From Leptobrachium leishanense (Eukaryota; Chordata; Amphibia; Anura; Megophryidae), in assembly GCA_009667805.1 (NCBI GenBank), contig CM019069.1:94771204-94835203 (forward strand): a stretch of 64,000 bases of DNA, read 5' to 3'. Position numbers and translations under genes: made by a program. How positions within the stretch are numbered: the first letter of the stretch is position 1; every line of letters begins with the position of its first letter. The notes below the pieces were generated by a model. The model had not been told where the DNA came from. It ran no database searches and saw only the letters and a list, made by a program, of their open reading frames with translations. Of the stretch, positions 56,303 through 64,000 are shown piece after piece.

Positions 56303-56934
56303 CGGTGATTGGCATAGTGGTGAACCAGTCTTGCACCAGACCTGTGGTCAGGTGCAAGGCTGTAGCCAATTACGAGCTTCAGGCCAGTGGGAAAATGCAT
56401 TGTGGTCCATTGTGGTCCAACATGCGGCAAACACCCGGAAATGTTCAGTGTTCGCGATCTCATCGAATAGGCCAAGTTCGGATCGAACGCCGAACCGTCC
56501 GAACCCGAACCGCTCATCCCTAGCGGTAACCCCAAGCAACACTCGGGATGCCGCTGGATACATCACCTCTCCCTGCGCTCCCTCGAAGTCCCTGCAGCTT
56601 CCTCCGGCAATCGCAACCTCATTACTTCCTGATTCCCTCCTCGCGAGAAGGAATCCAGGAAGTATGAGGTCGCGATCGCCGGAGGAGACTGCGGTGATCA
56701 GCGAGGGAGCGCAGGGAGAGGTAAAGTATACAGCCCGAATGTGTCTCGGGGTTACCGCTCTCAGCGGTGAAATTTAACCCTGAGACACACTTGGAAACAC
56801 CGTCAGGGAGATTAAAGGGGAACCTCTATTGTACACAAGAACATTGACCCTTCCTGTTCGATACATCTATGTTTTGGACCAGGTCTGGCCCTGCTGCCAC
56901 TGATTTTTTAGATCCCCCCCCCACCGGTGGCCTC

Positions 56935-57245
56935 TTTTGACAAGACACTTTGCTACAATGCTAGTGAGTATACAGCTTGTTTAACAGTGTAAATTTGTTG
57001 TCCCCCTCAAAATAACTCAATACACAGCCATTAATGTCTAGACCATTGGCTACAATTTTGAATACACCCCTTAGTGAAAATGTCCAAACTGGTCCTAAAG
57101 TGTCAATATTTTGTGTGACCACCATTATTTTTCAGCACTACCTTAACCCTCATGCGCATGGAGTTCACCAGAGCATCACAGGTTGCCACTGGAGTCCACT
57201 TCCACACCTCCATGACGGCATCACAGAGCTGGTGGATGTTAGATA
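56935..57245 (-). mobile_element. Remnant of a second Tc1-like family (right part only)
   Basis: On the minus strand a transposase C-terminus is followed by the non-coding 3' part, with GACACTTTAGGACCAGTTTG, GACATTAATGGCTGTGTATT and CACTAGCATTGTAGCAAAGTG. I know this phrase order from a Tc1-like family widespread in fish and amphibians. The left part of the element is absent or unrecognisable. Confidence 0.65.
57103..57245 (-). pseudogene. Tc1-like transposase C-terminal fragment
   Basis: The frame reads NIHQLCDAVMEVWKWTPVAT, then LVNSM, and ends in NNGGHTKY followed by a stop at 57103. This is the C-terminal helix region that follows the catalytic Glu in Tc1 transposases (compare the '[17 protein letters not shown]' segment of the complete element at 22135). 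The DDE residues are not present. It is only about 47 codons and non-functional. Confidence 0.65.
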
Positions 57246-57249
57246 AATA

Positions 57250-58140
57250 GTTAATACAGTTAAATAACAAAAACAGTTTTGTTCTAAAAGCAGCGGCATT
57301 GTTATTTCCTGGTAACAATGCCATCTCATCTCATTTAATTTTTTTAATAGTTTCATATATTTAAGTTTATATTTATATAGAATTATTTTAATAATATATT
57401 TTAATATTTTTTTAACTATATTTTTAATTAAATACATTTTAATATAAATGGTCCCTAGACCACACAATATTTTTTACAAATGGTGCAGCTCTTATTTTGT
57501 GCCAGAATTGCTGATTCTCATTTTTGCCAGAATTGCTGATTCTCATTTTTACAAGCTGTAGCAGCAGTTAACTGTTCAAAGTCCCTGCACCCCTCTGTTA
57601 CCTTTACTCTTTCTATGTGTTAACTATGGGTCAGTTCCTATCCAACATACTCCATTCCTCTAGATGTTTATAGATCATGTAGTTCTGACTCCTACACCAT
57701 TTCCAAGGAAAACACCTATTGATTGGAACTGTGAAACTTGAATATCGATTACCAAAATCCTGGTTCGTACATAAGTGAAACAAACTTTTTGCTGTGTTCA
57801 ACAGAGCCTTGATGAAGTAAGTCACATGGACAAGATGCCCAGGCTTATACAAAACATTTATGGATCAATTGATTATCAGTTTTGCCGATTATTGGACCAG
57901 ATTCGTCCTTCTAATTTGCCGTTTTTACCAATAACATGTACACTGCCAATCTCCTCTGCTGCAGGAAGCTAGTCACAGGAAATCATGGCTTGGCTCTGTG
58001 GACGCTGACATTGTTGAAATAAGATGCATTAGGTAGTCTCCTAAGATATGGACTCCTAATAATTAGTGAGTACAGTATTCCACATTAGAGTGGCACTTGG
58101 ACATGAGAATGGATGACTTGCAGCAAATGTGGACTAAAAT
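57250..58140. other. AT-rich stretch with a 25-bp tandem duplication
   Basis: GCCAGAATTGCTGATTCTCA with TTTTT is present twice in a row (about 57501-57555). Nothing else is recognisable. Confidence 0.45.
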
Positions 58141-58145
58141 TAACA

Positions 58146-58530
58146 TTACAGTTACAAGTTTTATAAAGCGCTAACAAGTTCCATAGCGCTGTACAATGGG
58201 AGAGGCAGAATAACACATATATACATACAAGTTAAACGCACAGAACAGAAAGAGAGGGGACCCTGCTTACAACCAAAGAGGAGATGGGTGATAGAGAACA
58301 TGAAGTAGCAGGATGCATGTGGGCTGCGTGGGAAGATGGCGTATGAAATGAACCATCAGGGATTAAGGAGTGAACCAATAGGCTTCTCTAAAGTAATGTG
58401 TTAAGGAGAGATGGGGAGAGTCTATTGTTGTGGGGGAGGAGTTCCACACAAAGGGGGCAGCTCGGGAAAAGTCCTGAAGGTGAGAGTTGGGGTGCGGATA
58501 CCAGGAGACGATATCGTCAGATCATTCGCA
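58146..58530 (-). repeat. LINE-like interspersed repeat
   Basis: It starts TTACAAGTTTTATAAAGCGC and continues CATAGCGCTGTACAATGGG, the reverse of the tail type seen at 7255, 14055 and 31355. Then come GGGGACCCTGCTTAC and GAGTTCCACACAAAGGGGGCAG. I infer a longer piece of the same retroelement family in the minus orientation, without coding frames. Confidence 0.5.
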
Positions 58531-58597
58531 GTGATCAGGATGGGATGCACATTGGGAACTCTGGCCAACTAGGGCTGTTATTTAGTTTACTCCTGTC

Positions 58598-59610
58598 TAG
58601 TGTTAATTTCATTGACTAATAATATTCGTCAAAGACTTAGTCAACTAAATATTTTCAGTGACTAAAACTAGACATACAGGGTTGTACACAAAGAGCCGAT
58701 CTGGCCCCAAACAGGGAATTTCCCTGTGCGGTGCCATTTCCTGTCCATTCGACTATTTACAGAGTAGACAGTTTGCCAAATTTGGGTGAATTGCCAGCAA
58801 GTACGGTGCCTGTTCGAGGGCAGTGAAATCCCCCATAGAGAAGCAATGGTTAATCTATTCACGGAACACCTAACAGCAGACAAATGTCAGAGAAATGCCC
58901 TGCTGTTCGGTGGTTTCATTCGGCAGGTTTAAACAGGCAAATTCCATAGGCTTCCATGTTAAAAATATTCCTGTTTTTGTGCAATATCGAATAAACCGTT
59001 TATTCGTTCAATCTGCTGCAAAAGTCTCTTCTTTTTGTTTAGGATCTTTGAGGCAATTTTTGGGATTTTTCAGGAAAAAAAATTCCATAATTTTTTAATA
59101 GTGTTTTTTTCTGTAACAGACCTTTTTATTATCATCCATAGGGCCTTCTATGTTAATTCCAGCCATTTTCGTTCAGTAGTTTTTTTTGCAAACAGTGTTT
59201 CAATTTTGACACTTTCAATCGTATTTATTTTTAATTCTTTTTACTTGTCCGGCGGCTTGTCGGCCTTTTTCTGCAGATGGTCAGTGTAGTGCTCGGCGGC
59301 TGTGTTTGACGGCTGTCTAGCGTGTTTGCAGCAGCTGTCCAGCGGGTTGGCAGCGGCGGCTTTGCGGCAGTTTGGTGGTGGCGGGTGATAGGTTTGTGGC
59401 GGCATTCAGCAGCCGATTCGCTGCACTTCGGGGACCCTGCGGTGAATGGTAAATTCCCCGCAGGGTGGGGAAATTTAATTACCCGAAGTGCGGGGGAACC
59501 TGTGAATAACCCCTTAAATAAAAACAAAGTAATGATGACTAAAACTATGACGAAAATCCATTGACATTTTTATCGACGAATAAAAATTAGGCTAAACTGT
59601 TAGAGAGGGA
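58598..59610. repeat. GACTAAAAC/GACGAAAA-type repeat interrupted by E3
   Basis: The left flank has GTTAATTTCATTGACTAATA and GTGACTAAAACTAGAC. The right flank has GATGACTAAAACTATGACGA and TTTTTATCGACGAATAAAAA. Together they read as one AT-rich repeat split by the GGGTTATTC-type element at 58677-59513. Confidence 0.55.
58677..59513. mobile_element. GGGTTATTCA-type DNA element, copy E3 (reverse orientation)
   Basis: The right end GAATAACCCC and left end CAGGGTTGTACACAAAGAG are decayed inverted repeats. The section at about 58740-58970 is the reverse complement of about 13640-13880 of E1 (ATAGAGAAGCAATGGTTAAT, CGGTGGTTTCATTCGGCAGG). Diverged module M follows. The right half is CpG-rich and has no match in E1 or E2. 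Confidence 0.6.
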
Positions 59611-59760
59611 CTACATGGGAAGAGATCCAAACAGAACTAATCTCAAGTAAGAGAGAACTGATGGATTTTCTATGTTCAGATAACATATGCAATGGCATTA
59701 GAGCCCTACAGTTTTTTAAAAAAAAATATTGCAGAGCAACGGCCATATGCAGCTGAATGA

Positions 59761-60187
59761 GGCTGGGGTCAGACCAGCGCACTTTTAACGTGCGTTCTGG
59801 CGCACATAATTACGGCCGTACTAGCAGCAGATGACGGGCAATGACGGACAATATACGATGTACGGCCGCACAAAAGTCCGGCCGTGCAACGCAAGTGGAA
59901 TTTGAACGCATTTTTTTGAGAACGCTGAACCGCTAGTACTGACGTACTGAATGCGCAGCTGCGGCATAGCGGCGTGTGTGCGAGATTAGGAGATGTCAGA
60001 CTCTGCTAATGTCCAGCCTACATAATGTCCAGACGCAAAAGGAGTTTTATTGACGATCCGTACAAAATCACGCCCGAAACTGCGCGTCGTCTGACCGTTT
60101 TTGCGCATTCCGTGAAAAAATACGTCAATGCGTTCGGACGCACTTTTTCACGTTCGCAGGGAAAAATGCTTTCGTCTGACCCTAGCC
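59761..60187. mobile_element. Harbinger-like MITE, TGA target duplication
   Basis: Ends GGCTGGGGTCAGAC and GTCTGACCCTAGCC are identical in type to those of 41425-41846, and flanked by TGA on both sides (59758-59760, 60188-60190). The length is 427 bp, with most internal sequence shared with that copy (GTGCGTTCTGGCGCAC, AATTACGGCCG, GACGGGCAATGACGG). Confidence 0.82.
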
Positions 60188-60190
60188 TGA

Positions 60191-60544
60191 AGAATGCCAT
60201 ATGCAGGTTGTTATAATCAGTGCATATCTATTTACTAACATTGCTCCAGTCTAGACATTCGCAGTTCAGCTTGGGACGGATTGGAATTCAGTTGAATAAT
60301 AGGCAGTCAATTCGAATTTCGAAATTGCAAATGTTCAAACCGAATCGCACCCAAAAATGTTTATTCAGAATTAATCTGGATTTATCCGAATATAATTGCC
60401 ATAATCTATTCAGATTAATTTGGAATATTACAAGTAATACAAATAAATTCCATTCCTAACCATAATTGCAAAACCAGGAGAAACAATAAGCTTAACCCGA
60501 ACAAAAAAACAAGCCAAAACGAATACCGTACCCTTAATCCTGAT
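60191..60544. other. AT-rich stretch with ATTCGAAT-type motifs
   Basis: Clustered TTCGAATTTCGAA-like motifs (60310-60420) and a TAGACATTCG near 60252 hint at hAT subterminal sequence, but no paired terminus was found. Confidence 0.35.
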
Positions 60545-60805
60545 TAGGGATGAGATGTTCGGTTCGATCGGTTCGGAGTTCGATTCGAATTTTGGCAGTT
60601 CGAAAGTTCGCGAACTTCAAACTTTTTGGGATGTTCGCCAAAAGTTCGAAAAAAAATGTTGATTTTTTTTTTAAAAAAAAATGCTTAAAAATTCGAAAAA
60701 ATCTAAAAATAAAGAGACTCTTTACTGCAAAATATTATAAGCAATGGTTTATTAGATATTGAATTAAAACGGGAATATTTTTAACATTGAAGCCTATGGG
60801 ATAAA
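60545..60805 (+). mobile_element. Isolated hAT left terminus fused to module M
   Basis: It begins TAGGGATGAGATGTTCGGTTCG, like the ends of hAT copy 2, and has a run of at least eight GTTCG/TTCGA motifs. It continues into module M (60706-60800). No right terminus was found downstream, so the extent is uncertain. Confidence 0.55.
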
Positions 60806-61190
60806 ACATTCTTGTTGCTAAAACATCAGGCAGACGAAGCCCTCTAAATCAGGCAATGTAGAGGGCAGCGCGCCAGAGCCTCCCTCCTCCCAAGGACCCC
60901 TTGAGGAGCATGCGGCCGCAAGATTACAGATCTGCGACTGTGCGGGCTGGCCAGCCGGGTGCATGTGGCAGAGAGGTGGCGCAGGGACTCCAGGGAGGGA
61001 GCCACAGCAGACCCCCCCTTCCCCACACAACCAGGATCCAGGGAGAACCAACTGACCACCAGGCTAAGATAAGGCGGCACATTTTTTAAAAAAATAAAAT
61101 CCGAGGACATTTTTAAATGTCCCCGGGAACATAAAATAAAACTTTTTTTTCTTTCTAATACTCACCTGATTCCTGGATCCACAAACTGTA
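60806..61190. other. GC-richer spacer, no assigned feature
   Basis: Positions 60840-61080 are GC-rich without a coherent long frame or similarity to other parts of the window. Confidence 0.35.
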
Positions 61191-61242
61191 GAGGTGCTGC
61201 CCGGCAGTGTGCGGAACATATGCTGCATTAATTATACTGTAA

Positions 61243-61558
61243 GGCTGGGTTCACACCTGCATTTTTTTTACACGCGCAATACGTGCGTTTTTTAACATGC
61301 GTGTTGCGAAAACGTAAAAAACATGCGAACGCGCATTGCAGCGCGTTCACGGCCATAGACTGCAGAGTGAACGTGCTGCAATACGCCCCAAAGAAGCTCC
61401 TGTACTTCTTTGGGTGTAGGACGTTTTACAGCACGTTTCTGCGCGCTGTAAAACGCCCAGGTATGAACGGGACCCATAGCAAATAATGGGATTTCCCTGT
61501 TTATGCATTTTGCAGCGTGCAGGAACACGCTGTAAAACGCTTAGGTGTGAACCAGGCC
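61243..61558. mobile_element. MITE with GGCTGGTTCACACC-type ends
   Basis: Ends GGCTGGGTTCACACC and GGTGTGAACCAGGCC are inverted repeats, 13 of 15 bases complementary. The interior is CpG-rich with paired ACGCGCATTGCAGCGCGTT-like motifs. Sequence on both sides (61193-61242 and 61561-61612) is an imperfect direct repeat of about 50 bp, unusually long for a target duplication. Confidence 0.65.
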
Positions 61559-61679
61559 TTAAGGTGCTGCCCGGCAGTGTGAGGATTCATATGCTGCATT
61601 AATTATTCTTTAGACTCTGGTTCTTACAAATTTGGTTACTTAACCCGTTTGCGTTTGGATTGTAATAATGTGACATCCA

Positions 61680-62479
61680 GGGCCCCGGGTGGCGATTGGG
61701 GGGGCCCCCTGTACGCATGGTGCCGCCAGCTGGCCGAATGCCAGGAGCTCCGGCGGCACCCGGCGCAGCTGTGAGCAGGGCCGATGCAAACTTTTTTGTC
61801 TACGCAGGCGTAGGTGCGTTTTGGTGCCCCCCCCATCCATGCCAATCGGGAGTGTATGGTGTCCTAACGCTTTGCCAGTCTACGCAGTGCGTGGTGCCCC
61901 TCCTTTGGCACTAGAGAGGCACCAGGCACAAGCCTAGATTGGCAATGCAGCACCAGAAGGGGCACCAGGCACAGCAAAGACTGGCACTGCAATCTATGCT
62001 GCGCCTGATGCCCCTTCTGTGCCACAGTGCCAATCTGCACCTGGTAGTGCCCTCTGGTCCCAGCCGTGTCAATATACCCATATAAATCATACTGCCACTG
62101 CCAGTGTTTCCCTGCTACCTACCACTCTCACTCTGTGGCTGTGGTCCATCGTCCGACTCCAGGTCTCCAGCAGCAGATTGGCAGCAGGGTCCTCTAATTC
62201 ATTTCACCCCCTTAAATCATTCACCCCCCCTTAATTCATTTCTCTCCCCTTTAATTCATTTCACCCTGTCAATTCATTCACCCCATTAATTCATTCTCAA
62301 TTCATTTCACTCCCCATTAATTCATTCACCCCTTAAGTCTCCCCCTTAATTCACTCACCCTCAATTCATTCTCCCCATTCAGGTCACTCCCCCTTAAATT
62401 CATTTCATAGCCCCTGGACACGCACACGCACACTCACTCACCCCCCATGCTCTCACTCACCCCCCATGCTCTCACTCAC
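61680..62479. repeat. Low-complexity repeat with CATTAATTCATT units
   Basis: The GC-rich first part contains GGCACCAGGCACA twice and its partial complement. Units of TTAATTCATTTCACCCCC type follow (62190-62400), then 21-bp CACTCACCCCCCATGCTCT duplicates (62436-62475). The units resemble the reverse of the 39660-40640 minisatellite and those near 25000, so this is probably a third, diverged member. Confidence 0.5.
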
Positions 62480-63088
62480 TGTCAGGGTCGAGGGAACGGG
62501 AAGCAGGAACCAGGTGTAGAAGCTATGACGAGGTACAGAATAGGGAGAATCCAGAAGAAGAGTCGAGAATTTTCCAGGTTTGGTACACAATAAGGATGTA
62601 TTAGAATTCGTTTAACAGGTATACAACTTCTAAGAGAAGCGACGCTGTGGCAATGATGGTGTGCAAGGACTGGGTATATATAGGCAGCTGGGGTGGTCAC
62701 GCCCCTCTGAGTGGTGATGACTCGCCTCCCTATTGGGTCTCATCTGGGAGGTAGGCTCACCCTGGGGGCGGTCCCAGCCTCTGCCCATCAAGGACTCAGC
62801 CACGCCCCCAACCTGTTAAAGGGAGTCTCCTGATCCACACGCCGGTCTGAGCCACGCCCCCCAAGCCGCGCGGTGAGGAGCCAGGCACCGTGGCGTTCTG
62901 GGGCTCCAAATTGGCGCCATGACAGGCCCCACCGGCCACTCGGACCAGGCGCGACACGCTCAACGCCGGAGGAGGCGACCCCCATGATCGGGGCAGCGCT
63001 ACTGCGACCACCGCAGGCGTTGGCCTAGACCACGAGGCGGCACCAGGTGGGTCCCGAGGTCGCCGAGATCCCGCGTTGGGGCGTGACA
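62480..63088 (-). repeat. 3' LTR of a chromodomain Ty3/Gypsy element
   Basis: On the minus strand it starts TGTCACGCCCC (63088) and ends CCCTGACA (62480), 609 bp with TG...CA ends. A TATATATA promoter box is at 62675-62682, so U3 takes up about two thirds. A polypyrimidine/polypurine tract (CAGGGGGGGTTC on the minus strand, 63089-63100) lies directly upstream, as needed to prime plus-strand DNA. The other LTR lies beyond the right edge. Confidence 0.82.
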
Positions 63089-64000
63089 GAACCCCCCCTG
63101 AAGGAGCGCCCCCCCGGGAGCGACCAGGGCCCGGCCTGCGCGGGTGCAAGCGATGAAATGCCCGGAGGAGAGCAGGTGCATGCACATGCTGAACCGGTTC
63201 CCAAGACCGCTCCTCGGGGCCATATCCCTTCCAATGCACATAATATTGAAGCCCGCCCCTATGCAGACGGGAGTCAAGAATCCGGCCAATTTCATATTCC
63301 AGGGAATCCGACACCACAGAGGGAGGCGGAGGAGCAGGAGAGCGGTCGATGAAAGGATCGGGATGATACGACTTAAAAAGGGAGACATGGAAAACGGGGT
63401 GTATCTTGTAGGAGTCCGGCAGTTGAAGACGAAAGGCAACAGAGTTAATTTTCTTGATGATTCGAAACGGACCCACGAACTTAGGACCCAGTTTTTTGGA
63501 TGGACAGGGCAACTAGAGGTTTTTTGTGGAGAGGAGGACCATGTCCCCGATCTGGAAATCCGGAGCAGGCCGTCGCCGTTTATCCGCAGCTCTTTTGTAC
63601 GCTTCTTGAGCAGCCTGTAGGGTAATAGCGGCCAGGCGGAATCCCTTCTTGAGGACAAGGAGGCGATTGGTCGCTTCAGGTACAGTGGTAGTTACAGGGA
63701 TATTCGGGATAGCAGTAGGATGGAATCCGTAGTTTACATAGAACGGAGAGGAGTGTATGGAAGAGTGTTTACGGGAGTTGTATGAGAATTCTGCTGAGGG
63801 TAGGAGGTCGAGCCAGTCATCCTGGAGGAAGGAAGTGTAACAACGTAGGTGTTGTTCAAGGATCTGGTTGACCCGTTCTGTCTGTCCGTTTGTCTGTGGG
63901 TGGAAGGATGAAGAGAGATTCCGCTGTATGCGTAATAAGGAGCAAAAGGCTTTCCAGAACTTAGACGTGAACTGGGTTCCCCTGTCCGTCGTTATAGTAT
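62796..64000 (-). pseudogene. pol: Ty3/Gypsy pol 3' end: integrase with chromodomain, one stop
   Basis: From the right edge the frame contains DRGTQFTSKFW (second catalytic Asp), then QTNGQTERVNQ with the catalytic Glu. The GPF region reads [11 protein letters not shown]. The chromodomain [19 protein letters not shown] (about 63260-63205) would target chromatin marks. A single in-frame TAG at 63513-63515 splits an otherwise continuous reading; no frameshift was seen in 1.2 kb. After about 141 codons past the stop the frame enters the LTR and ends at 62796, so either the C-terminus is LTR-encoded or the original stop was lost. It is less decayed than the element at 15-19 kb. Confidence 0.88.

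Larger units (their letters stand above)
49770..56522 (-). mobile_element. Full-length hAT element, copy 2
   Basis: The termini are TAGGGATGAGC and GCTCATCCCTA, 11-bp perfect inverted repeats. They are flanked by an exact 8-bp duplication, GCGGTAAC (49762-49769 and 56523-56530). The length is 6753 bp. Both ends carry clusters of CGAAC/GTTCG, probably transposase sites. On the minus strand the order is promoter, 5' array of about 13 units, transposase gene, 3' array of about nine units, tail. The transposase is decayed, so current movement would need help in trans. Confidence 0.93.
49714..56805. mobile_element. Palindromic MITE split by the hAT copy 2 insertion
   Basis: If the hAT (49770-56522) and one copy of GCGGTAAC are removed, the remaining roughly 340 bp is a long imperfect palindrome. 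GTGTGGCTCAGGATTAAATT on the left pairs with AATTTAACCCTGAGACACAC on the right (about 56771-56790). GCGGTAACCCC (56523) pairs with GGGGTTACCGC (about 56748-56758). The core at 56566-56721 has arms of about 75 bp. The hAT thus landed in one arm of an older element. Confidence 0.65.

Overview
This window is eukaryotic, AT-rich, non-coding DNA dominated by transposable elements. The mix points to a vertebrate with a large, repeat-rich genome, most likely a frog: Tc1/mariner with IR/DR ends, hAT elements with GTTCG-rich ends, chromodomain Ty3/Gypsy, Helitron, piggyBac and Harbinger-like MITEs, LINE tails ending in repeated ACTATGTA, and Penelope-type hammerhead motifs. The species call is inference. 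There is no prokaryotic content, no rRNA or tRNA that I can recognise, and no convincing host gene. One small candidate terminal exon lies at 8421-8464 (minus).

Layout. 1-10.8 kb: a non-autonomous hAT element with an exact 8-bp target duplication (619-1692), a palindrome (2181-2396), an LTR-like fragment (about 3420-3975), two piggyBac-like MITEs (5145-5600, 9971-10551), an L1-like remnant (about 6950-7191), the candidate exon and a palindromic MITE (8741-8923). 10.8-13 kb: a Helitron with a 12-unit internal array. 13-20 kb: a GGGTTATTC-type element, then a truncated Ty3/Gypsy element on the minus strand with broken gag and pol. 20-24.2 kb: TTAGGG-like degenerate repeats, a complete Tc1-like transposon with an uninterrupted 340-codon transposase (22135-23157), and a deletion derivative of it.

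26.3-31.2 kb: an autonomous-type hAT element (plus strand) with a decayed BED-finger transposase, missing its right end. 31.5-33.3 kb: a longer sibling of the 619-1692 element. 34-38.3 kb: two hammerhead-like motifs, a small hAT MITE, a Harbinger-like MITE and a second LTR-like piece. 39-41 kb: a G-rich minisatellite. 41.4-47.3 kb: a Harbinger-like MITE, a fold-back element and a hAT element containing a nested element. 49.7-56.8 kb: a palindromic MITE split by a full-length 6.75-kb hAT copy (minus strand) with exact 8-bp target duplications; this is the sister of the 26.3-kb copy. 56.9-64 kb: a second, older Tc1-like remnant, more MITEs, and the 3' end of a chromodomain Ty3/Gypsy element running off the right edge.

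The genes do not form a pathway; each codes for mobility of its own element. The two hAT copies are the most informative. Aligned by eye they show the gene layout, a probable 100-bp intron, a conserved CCAAT/TATA promoter region, and tandem arrays in both untranslated regions whose copy number differs between copies. All similarity statements come from reading the sequence by eye; no database search was possible.
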